Source: Thermoplasmatales archaeon ex4484_36 (lineage in GTDB: Archaea; Thermoplasmatota; Penumbrarchaeia; Penumbrarchaeales; EX4484-36). From it: a stretch of DNA of 15,858 nucleotides. The notes beneath the pieces were generated by a model. It saw only the letters and a program-made list of their open reading frames with translations, was not told the DNA's origin and made no database searches. Position 1 is the first letter of the stretch. Each line of letters begins with the position of its first letter. This document shows, one piece after another, positions 7,471 to 12,911 of the stretch. The DNA is taken from assembly GCA_002254765.1 (NCBI GenBank), contig NJDV01000029.1, forward strand, positions 1 to 15,858, written 5' to 3'. Made by a program: the position numbers and the translations under genes.

Positions 7471-7851
7471 TCACCCCTTCAGATGGAAATTAACCCTCTT
7501 TACAAGTTCCACGGCAGATATTGGCTTTGTAATAACATCAATAGCCCCAGCTTTAAGTGCTCTTTTCACCTTATCCCCCTTCAGCGCAGTCAGAAGAATG
7601 ATCCTGGCATGAGGGTCTCTCTCCAGTATCTTCTCGCACGCTACATCGCCGTCCACGGATATGAGAGAGAGGTCCATTAGAACGAGGTCTGGTTTGTATT
7701 TGAAGTAGGCCTCTATGGCCTCGTACCCATCTCCAGCCAGGAAGACCCGGAAACCGAAGTCCTCAAGGATTGTTTTGAAGATCTCTGTTATCTCTGGCTG
7801 GTCGTCAACAAGCAGTATGGAAGCCTCGTTGTTTTGCCGGTCTCTTTCCAT
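7471..7851 (-). CDS. Single-domain response regulator (receiver only)
   Basis: This 126-residue protein is a CheY-like receiver with all key residues: acidic pair Asp16-Asp17 (LLVDDQPE), phospho-acceptor Asp60 (LVLMDLSL), Thr88 (ILLTAL) and Lys109 (VITKPIS). There is no output domain, so it acts by binding another protein or relaying phosphate. It is the first gene of a two-gene minus-strand operon with the PAS/GAF sensor. Stand-alone receivers next to PAS/GAF proteins are common in methanogen-type archaea. The start at 7851 leaves a 77-base gap to the divergent methyltransferase gene, which holds AT-rich promoter sequence and a palindrome. Confidence 0.9.
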   Translation of the reverse strand: MERDRQNNEASILLVDDQPEITEIFKTILEDFGFRVFLAGDGYEAIEAYFKYKPDLVLMDLSLISVDGDVACEKILERDPHARIILLTALKGDKVKRALKAGAIDVITKPISAVELVKRVNFHLKG

Positions 7852-7888
7852 CAGAACTTCTCAATCCTTTTATTGCATAAGATTTTTT

Positions 7889-7903
7889 TGATAAAAATTA
7901 TCA
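7889..7903. promoter_or_regulatory. Perfect palindrome in a divergent promoter region (possible operator)
   Basis: TGATAAAAATTATCA is a perfect 6-3-6 inverted repeat in the 77-base gap between the divergent response regulator and methyltransferase genes. It lies 38 bases from the first start and 26 from the second, so it overlaps probable TATA/initiator positions for both. No regulator is assigned. An AT-rich palindrome of this size could arise by chance. Confidence 0.35.
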
Positions 7904-7928
7904 TTGGAAATAAAAAGGTGATAGGGCG

Positions 7929-8624
7929 TTGAAGGACACGGAAAAGGTTTTTGACAGGATTGCAGAAGCCTTTGGGAAGGCGAGGAGGCGTCCCTGGCCG
8001 GATACTATGCGCTTCCTTGAGAGGTTTGGAGAGGGGGTAGAGGTGGGTATGGACCTTGGTTGTGGTGCGGGGAGGAACATAAAACCCCTTCTGAAGATCG
8101 CCCGCAGAGTCTATGCCGTGGACGTCTCAGAGAAGATGATCGAGGAGGCCAGGAGGGCCACCTTGGAGGGGGATGGGGGGAGGGTGACCTTTCTGAAAGC
8201 GGATGTGAGGGACCTGCCAATAGGCGATGGAGAAGTACAGGTGGCCCTTATGGTAGCAGTCCTACACCACATATCACCTAGAGAAGAGAGGCTGAAGGCT
8301 TTAGAAGAGCTCCGTCGGGTACTCTCCCCGGGGGGTGAGGCAGAGATCATGGTATGGTGGAGGGGGGCGGAGAGGTTCAAAAAGAGTGATATAAGGTGGG
8401 AAGGGGCTGAGGAGGGTGATTGTATACTTCTTTGGAGGTGGGGGGTTGTGAAGCCCGTTGAGAGATTCTATCACCTCTACACACCCCGGGAGCTGGAGAA
8501 GGATTTAAAGGAGACGGGCTTTGAGGTGCTTAGACTTGAGGTTGAAGGTGAAAACGTGGTGGCCTGGGTGAGGAAGCCTACCTCAGGAGGACCTCGGAGC
8601 CGCAGTGGGGGCACCTCACTTTAA
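7929..8624 (+). CDS. Class I SAM methyltransferase, Trm9/ALKBH8-like
   Basis: In this 231-residue protein the SAM motif I is MDLGCGAGRN (41-50), the acidic end of strand 2 is VYAVDVSEKM (61-70), and motif IV is VAVLHHIS (109-116). The opening FDRIAEAFGKARRRPWPDTM and the late VERFYHLYTPRELE (177-190) match the layout of Trm9, the tRNA wobble-uridine carboxymethyl methyltransferase (N-terminal Y/FDxIA..F...R..PWP, C-terminal RYYHLF.EGEL). Trm9 works with the zinc protein Trm112. No Trm112 is in this window. The start is TTG 7929 with AGGTGAT about 7 bases before it. The last 15 codons overlap the convergent zinc-ribbon gene and look like a tail added by that overlap. The substrate is inferred, since other small-molecule methyltransferases share the fold. 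Confidence 0.75.
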   Translation: MKDTEKVFDRIAEAFGKARRRPWPDTMRFLERFGEGVEVGMDLGCGAGRNIKPLLKIARRVYAVDVSEKMIEEARRATLEGDGGRVTFLKADVRDLPIGDGEVQVALMVAVLHHISPREERLKALEELRRVLSPGGEAEIMVWWRGAERFKKSDIRWEGAEEGDCILLWRWGVVKPVERFYHLYTPRELEKDLKETGFEVLRLEVEGENVVAWVRKPTSGGPRSRSGGTSL

Positions 8625-9357
8625 CTGGCCTCTTCTCCACTGTCACCTTCATCTTTCCGCCGCAATGTGGACAATTGACGATATTCCCACCCCTCTTCTC
8701 TGCCTCCCCCTCCAGTTTTTTCTCACCCTCTTCCGCCTCGCCTTCCATCCCGCCTTTAAGCTTTCTTGCACCCCTCTCATCTACCCCCGGGGCGAACTCG
8801 GCACCGCAGTTGGGGCAGAACTTCCAGGTGAGGGGAACGCGTATGTTGGGACCGCAGATGGGACAAAATGAATCCTCCTCGGGAGGAGAGACCTTACTCC
8901 GTTTTCTCTCCTCTATAAGCCTAAGGAGAAGGTCATCTGTGGGCGGGGAGGGGAAGCGGAGGGCAGCGTACCCCAGAACTCCCACCACCCCAAGCAGAGA
9001 GCCTCCTATGAGAAAGAGGTTTTTCATTCCCTCTCGGGTCCACTTTGGATTGAGCAGGCTCCCTCCGTGCACCTGAAGGAGGATCATAATGAGTCCCAGA
9101 GCGAAAAGCCCGAAGAAGAAGGCCGATGAGGCACTGCCCTTCTCCCCCAGGATTCTGGCCAGGAGGGCAAGCACCACACCGGAGGCTATAAGGATGTAAA
9201 GAGAGAACTGCACTATCTGAAGTTGAAGCAGCGTCATAGGGGGTGAGTCGAAGATGTGGGAGAAGTTCATGTCTTTGGTGGTGACATACAGGATGGCCAT
9301 AAACATTACGAGGAAATAGTGCCAGAGTATCTTTCCAACGGTATTTAAAATCGCCAT
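8578..9357 (-). CDS. Four-helix membrane protein with two C-terminal zinc ribbons
   Basis: This 259-residue protein has four membrane segments (about 9-25, 46-69, 79-97, 115-133). A cytosolic part follows with zinc ribbon 1 (Cys165, 168, 181, 184: CPIC...CPNC), a charged Glu/Lys/Gly-rich linker (190-224), and zinc ribbon 2 (Cys229, 232, 249, 252: CPHC...CPHC). I chose ATG 9357 because a TATA-like AAAATATAAT lies at about 9397-9406 (minus promoter), which puts transcription start near 9375, downstream of an alternative TTG at 9390. GGTGATC precedes the ATG. I do not recognise a named family. Membrane-tethered zinc ribbons are often adaptors. The two ribbons, each with four intact cysteines, make a real gene certain. 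Confidence 0.8.
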   Translation of the reverse strand: MAILNTVGKILWHYFLVMFMAILYVTTKDMNFSHIFDSPPMTLLQLQIVQFSLYILIASGVVLALLARILGEKGSASSAFFFGLFALGLIMILLQVHGGSLLNPKWTREGMKNLFLIGGSLLGVVGVLGYAALRFPSPPTDDLLLRLIEERKRSKVSPPEEDSFCPICGPNIRVPLTWKFCPNCGAEFAPGVDERGARKLKGGMEGEAEEGEKKLEGEAEKRGGNIVNCPHCGGKMKVTVEKRPVKVRCPHCGSEVLLR

Positions 9358-9413
9358 CTGATCACCCAGTAGTGTAGGAGATTGCTTCAATCCTTAAAAA
9401 TATAATTGAAAAA

Positions 9414-10028
9414 CTAGCCTTGGGGAGAAAGCTGAGATATGGATTTTGTAAATCTTCTCAGGGCCTTCTTTCCCTTATTGAAGCATCTCAAGAAGAGGGG
9501 CAGCAGCCTCCTCAATGTGGCCTCGTCCACGAAAAGCTCTCCGCCATGCCCGAGGGGGAGATCCATTCTGCTGGGGGTGAGCAGCTCTACCACCGCAGAG
9601 AACTCTCTCGCGGTGCCCTTCGAATCGAGTTTCACGGACCTTATGGATGAGTATTTGAACCCGCACTCCCTCGCCAGGTTGACCAGCTCCACACCATCCT
9701 GAAGGGTTCTGCACCTCACATGGAAGATGGGGGATTGACACTGAAGGATGAGGTAACCTCTCCCCCGCCACCCTCTCACCCTCTCCAGGATCGCCTCCTC
9801 CCCAGGCCAGCTGTGGAACTTGGCCACCCAGTTGGACCCCTCTTTCCGCCCCAGGTCCTCAACCTCAATAAGCTGAATCCTACCGGAGCATGACGATGTG
9901 GTCACGTATCGCGGTGAGGAGTTCAAAGCTTCAAGAACTGGAATTGCATCGTTATCCACCCTCCCCTCCGTTAGGGCCTTCTTCAGCTCCTCAAGAGCCC
10001 TCTTCCGGTATGGATTCTTTTCATCCAT
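9414..10028 (-). CDS. taw3: tRNA wybutosine-synthesis methyltransferase Taw3 (TYW3 family)
   Basis: This 204-residue protein carries the TYW3 signatures: VTTSSCSGRIQLIE (42-55), WVAKFHS (67-73), ILQCQSPIFHVRCRTL (94-109), and the C-terminal SSIRSVKLDSKGTAREFSAV (127-146) and ELFVDE (164-169). TYW3/Taw3 uses SAM to methylate the wyosine intermediate beside the anticodon of tRNA-Phe (position 37). The length agrees with stand-alone archaeal forms. I chose ATG 10028 because a TATATAT box sits about 27 bases upstream on the minus strand, implying a leaderless mRNA. In-frame upstream codons cross that promoter. It is divergent from the E1-like gene and shares its promoter region. Other wybutosine genes (Taw1, Taw2) are not in the window. 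Confidence 0.92.
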   Translation of the reverse strand: MDEKNPYRKRALEELKKALTEGRVDNDAIPVLEALNSSPRYVTTSSCSGRIQLIEVEDLGRKEGSNWVAKFHSWPGEEAILERVRGWRGRGYLILQCQSPIFHVRCRTLQDGVELVNLARECGFKYSSIRSVKLDSKGTAREFSAVVELLTPSRMDLPLGHGGELFVDEATLRRLLPLFLRCFNKGKKALRRFTKSISQLSPQG

Positions 10029-10033
10029 GGTGC

Positions 10034-10062
10034 CCTTTTTATATTGAAAAGATATATAAAGG
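10034..10062. promoter_or_regulatory. Symmetrical bidirectional promoter for taw3 and the E1-like gene
   Basis: CCTTTTTATAT (10034-10044) and ATATATAAAGG (10052-10062) form an imperfect inverted repeat (10 of 11 positions) around a 7-base spacer. The central TATATA (10052-10058) is about 25-27 bases from both ATG 10028 (minus) and GTG/TTG 10077/10080 (plus), so one symmetrical TATA box could start both leaderless transcripts. Confidence 0.55.
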
Positions 10063-10076
10063 CCCCGGGAGTAGCC

Positions 10077-10868
10077 GTGTTGCCAGAGCAGTATATGAGG
10101 GAGAGATTCCTCAGACAGATTATACTGAAAGGTGTGGGGGAGGGGGGACAAGAGAAGCTATTCTCATCCAAGGTCCTTGTGGTAGGAGCCGGGGCCACCG
10201 GATGTGCTCAGGCGGAGGTCCTCGCCAGGATGGGGGTGGGAGAGATACGCATAGTGGACCCAGACACGGTGGAGGAGAGCAACCTCCACAGGCAGTTCTG
10301 CTACAGTGATGAGGACCTGGGGGCCTTCAAAGTGGAGAGGGCTTTAAAGAGGCTTGAAAAAATCCACCCCCACATCAAGGTCCTCGGGGCCTTGGGAAGA
10401 ATTGAGGAGGTCTGGAGGGATGTAGCCCCGGGGGTTGACATAATACTTGACGGAACTGATTGTATGAGCGCCAGGGAGTTCATAAACGAGGTCTCCGTCC
10501 ACCTCTCCATACCGTGGATATTCACGGGGGTGGCCGGTTCCTTCGGCCAGAGCGTTCTCCTCTCCCCGGATGGACCCTGCCTCAGGTGCTTCATGGAGGA
10601 GAGCATCACCCCCCTTACCTGCGACACGGAGGGGGTCTATCCCACTGCCGCTGTAGCCCTCTCAATGGTGGCCGCCCACACAGCGGTGAAGTACCTCCTG
10701 GGGAGGGGCAAAGAGGAGCTGGGGGTGATGAAGGTCCTTGATATGGAGCACTGGACGTTGAGCAGGGTGAAGATAAATCCCTGGAGGGAGTGTTCGTTAC
10801 ACGCGAAGAGGAGGTTCCGGAGGATCTCCTCCTTTAAGGGCGATGATATAAATATTGAGGGGGGATAG
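10077..10868 (+). CDS. E1-like adenylyltransferase (MoeB/ThiF/UbaA family)
   Basis: This 263-residue protein has nucleotide-binding GAGATG (37-42), acidic pair region IVDPDTVEESNLHRQ (59-73), DGTDCMSAREF (125-135), a first zinc pair C168-x2-C171 (PCLRC), and the catalytic cysteine region LTCDTEGV (180-187, Cys182). The second zinc pair appears as C239-x2-H242, His replacing the usual last Cys. In archaea such proteins adenylate the C-terminus of ubiquitin-like SAMP/MoaD/ThiS proteins for molybdopterin synthesis, tRNA thiolation or protein tagging. No rhodanese domain follows. I chose GTG 10077 (or TTG 10080) because the N-terminus then aligns with MoeB (LPEQ...RQI) and fits the TATA spacing. 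ATG 10095 is the alternative. The broken glycosyltransferase gene starts 2 bases after its stop. Confidence 0.85.
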   Translation: MLPEQYMRERFLRQIILKGVGEGGQEKLFSSKVLVVGAGATGCAQAEVLARMGVGEIRIVDPDTVEESNLHRQFCYSDEDLGAFKVERALKRLEKIHPHIKVLGALGRIEEVWRDVAPGVDIILDGTDCMSAREFINEVSVHLSIPWIFTGVAGSFGQSVLLSPDGPCLRCFMEESITPLTCDTEGVYPTAAVALSMVAAHTAVKYLLGRGKEELGVMKVLDMEHWTLSRVKINPWRECSLHAKRRFRRISSFKGDDINIEGG

Positions 10869-10870
10869 GG

Positions 10871-12024
10871 ATGGTCATGCCCGCGGAGGATGAAGACCGG
10901 CCCAGGGTTCTGCTTGGAGCCCCGACCTACAAGCCCCGGGCGGGGGGTTCTACAACGTATTTCTCAACACTTGTTGATAAGCTTAAAGGCAAGGTGGAAT
11001 TCTTAGTATATTCCACCGTCCACCCTGAGGCCCCCCGGGAGGAGGAAAAGGACGGTGTTAAGATTTACCGCATTCAACCATTCCTTATTGACAGCCCAAA
11101 ACTAATACGATATTTGATTCTTCCACCAGTCACCTGGATTCAGCTTAAAAGATTATGGAAGAAGCATGGACCTTTCATAATTCACGCTCATTCTGCTGGC
11201 CTTTATGGGTATATTATAAGCCTCTTTACGTCTGCCTATAAAATCCCTATGGTGAAGGACATTCAGGACCTTAGTGATCCCCCATGGTCCGCAAAAGCGG
11301 GTAACGTGAGGATGTATATTGGAACCGGAAATGCAGTTGAGCAAAAGCTTCTTGAGTTGGGGATAGAACGAGAAAGGATGATAATACACCCCGCACTAAA
11401 TCCCCCCCAATTAGAGGATATTGCGAAAACCATAAAGCAAAAGGTGATTAGTGACCATATTAGGGTTCTGTTTGTAGCAGCTTTGAGACCTTATAAAGCC
11501 CCAGACGTTGTTCTAAAAGCGTTTAAAATTATTGAAGAGCATTCTGAGGAAAAGTGGTGTAAAAGATTTATCAAAAAAAATGGCCTAAAGAATGTTAAAA
11601 TGCACGGAACTTTTAAAGAATACCGGAAAGTACTGGAATACATTGCTAATGCAGATATCATCATTCTTCCATCGCGGCTAATGCAGATATCATCATTCTT
11701 CCATCGCGGTTAGGTGGGGAGTCATGGGGACGGGTGATATGTGAAGGTTTTGCATTTGAAAAACCTGCAATTGCGACTAATATTCCAGCCATAAAAAATG
11801 TCATACGGGACGGATATAACGGCATTTTGATTGATGTGGATGATCCCCAGGCACTAGCACGAGAGATAATACGCTTGGCGGATAATCCACAACTGAGGAG
11901 GGAGTTAGGCAGAAATGGGAAAAAATGGCTTGCTACATTACCAACATGGGATGACATTGCAGAGGACATATACAGGGTCTATCTTGATTTGTGGACTGAA
12001 GTAAAGAAAAATTGGAGAAAATAA
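10871..12024 (+). pseudogene. GT4-type glycosyltransferase disrupted by a 32-base tandem duplication
   Basis: The frame from ATG 10871 encodes a GT-B fold glycosyltransferase: N-terminal domain VLLGAPTYKPRAGGSTTYF, then FIIHAHSAGLYGY, then the second domain VLFVAALRPYKAPDVVLKAF. At 11645 a 32-base unit is repeated exactly, shifting the frame, so translation stops at 11711-11713. If one copy is removed, the chain continues as DIIILPSRLGGESWGRVICE and GFAFEKPAIATNIPAIKN (family 4 donor-binding region), to TAA 12022-12024, giving about 370 residues. The second domain also seems to lack the strand and loop with the usual VGDGP between EEHSEE and KRFIKKNGL. The gene is more AT-rich than its neighbours from about 10970 on, suggesting transfer. 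It probably moved a sugar from a nucleotide donor to a surface glycan or lipid. It is 2 bases behind the E1-like gene. Confidence 0.85.
11645..11709. repeat. Exact tandem duplication, period 32 bases
   Basis: Positions 11645-11676 and 11677-11708 are identical, and one further base matches (11709). The bases on both sides differ, so the event was exactly one extra copy. Because 32 is not a multiple of three, it frameshifts the glycosyltransferase in the codons for ANADIIILPSR. Confidence 0.95.
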
Positions 12025-12027
12025 GTT

Positions 12028-12060
12028 CTTTTAGGAAAAGCTCAGTCATCTCTCTTTTTT
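12028..12060 (+). terminator. Possible terminator between convergent genes
   Basis: After the glycosyltransferase stop, CTTTT-AGG-AAAAG (12028-12040) can form a small hairpin, and a pyrimidine run ending in six T (12055-12060) follows on the plus strand. Archaeal transcription ends at such U-rich tracts. Weak evidence. Confidence 0.3.
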
Positions 12061-12283
12061 GATCTGAAACTTTTAAGGTAAACCTTATTGCAGGACTTAG
12101 CCAATGAGCAGAATAGACTAAGCTTGCTCCTCTCACAGCCACTCTTAACCTCCTCAACAACCCCCATCTCCTCAAGGATGAGAAGGGCATCCCTGACGCT
12201 CTCCGTTTCGACCCCCAATTCTCGTGCTAGGGTTGAGGACGTCGTAGGCTCTTTCTCTAGAGGCCAATGATTTCTCTGACCAT
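12042..12283 (-). pseudogene. FeoC-like winged-helix cysteine protein, copy 1, frameshifted
   Basis: Read on the minus strand, ATG 12283 opens MVREIIGL and meets TAG at 12259-12257. The next frame immediately continues LEKEPTTSSTLARELGVETE and then SVRDALLILEEMGVVEEVKS, a winged helix. A cysteine tail follows with Cys-x8-Cys-x5-Cys (CERSKLSLFCSLAKSC) and KSFRSKKRDD to TGA 12044-12042. Adding one base near 12260 would restore an 81-residue protein. FeoC-like proteins are small winged-helix partners of FeoB with cysteines that can hold an Fe-S cluster. It is the last gene of the feoB strand and a clear paralogue of copy 2, from which it differs by Ser instead of Cys at the second cysteine position. 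Either a decayed copy or a sequencing indel. Confidence 0.65.
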
Positions 12284-12414
12284 CTATCCTTTAACCTTCT
12301 TTCTATATCTAAAGGTCAACCAGAGGGGGTCGGGATATATACAGCGTTTATTCGGAACTATGGAAGGCACTAAAAAGGGGGGAGTGGCCCAGAAAGCCGC
12401 CTCGCTGAGCCCCT

Positions 12415-12585
12415 TCAGTCTCCCCTCTTCAGCCTGAAGCTTTTCATGGTGATCTCCTTGCAGGAGCCGGCAAGGGGGCAGAGGAAACACTTCTCGCTCT
12501 TTTCACACCCCTCTCCCTCCTCAATAATGATTCCCTCTCTCACCATTATCAGGATGGCGTCCCTAACCAGATGTCTGCGTCCCAC
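12415..12585 (-). CDS. FeoC-like cysteine protein, copy 2, N-terminally truncated
   Basis: The frame encodes 56 residues from GTG 12585. It starts VGRRHLVRDAILIMVREGII, the end of a winged helix, then EEGEG, then four cysteines (C27, C33, C36, C42: CEKSEKCFLCPLAGSC), then KSFRLKRGD. It aligns without gaps to copy 1 from VRDA to the end (21 residues from the V to the first Cys in both). The first 30 or so residues expected of the helix-turn-helix are missing: the frame has a stop just upstream (12591-12589) and the DNA there belongs to the membrane gene. The four-cysteine cluster is intact and could bind a metal or Fe-S centre. Without the first helices, DNA binding is doubtful, so this is either a remnant or a short cysteine-only form. 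Confidence 0.55.
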   Translation of the reverse strand: MGRRHLVRDAILIMVREGIIIEEGEGCEKSEKCFLCPLAGSCKEITMKSFRLKRGD

Positions 12586-12911
12586 GCATTATAAGTCTCT
12601 CCTGTGATAAGCGAGTCCAGAGCATCCGCCCCTATGGAGAGCATCTGCACTGTACCCACGATTGCTGAGAGGATCAGGGCTGCTAGAAGATAAGAGAGCC
12701 CCTCAAGGTCGTCATGCAGCAGGCGGGGGACCGAATAGAGGTAAAGGGAGGATATAAGGAGCATAATCAGAGAGAGTGCTACGCCTCCCCGGGGGAGGAG
12801 GGGGTGCTGGGGAGTGTCTAGATGGCCAGAGAGCAGAGAGATGACGCCGTAGATGGCGTAGATAATGCCCAGGGCAAGGGATGAGGCCGCAAGGGATAAA
12901 GAGCGTCTCAC
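12549..12911 (-). CDS. Small membrane protein downstream of feoB
   Basis: This 120-residue protein has three probable membrane segments (about 5-28, 42-62, 72-98). It starts at GTG 12911, overlapping the feoB stop by GTGA, with GGAGGTG just before it, so translation is coupled to feoB. I do not recognise the family. Its position suggests an accessory to FeoB. The last residues (after about LITGETYNAW) are encoded by DNA that in another frame is the winged helix of the FeoC-like copy 2. The 37-base overlap is therefore suspicious, and the natural C-terminus was probably lost in the same event that truncated copy 2. Confidence 0.6.
   Translation of the reverse strand: MRRSLSLAASSLALGIIYAIYGVISLLSGHLDTPQHPLLPRGGVALSLIMLLISSLYLYSVPRLLHDDLEGLSYLLAALILSAIVGTVQMLSIGADALDSLITGETYNAWDADIWLGTPS

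Noticed and set aside
9388..9390. TTG start for the zinc-ribbon membrane protein
   Set aside because: It precedes the transcription start expected from the TATA-like box at about 9400; ATG 9357 has a GGTGATC site.
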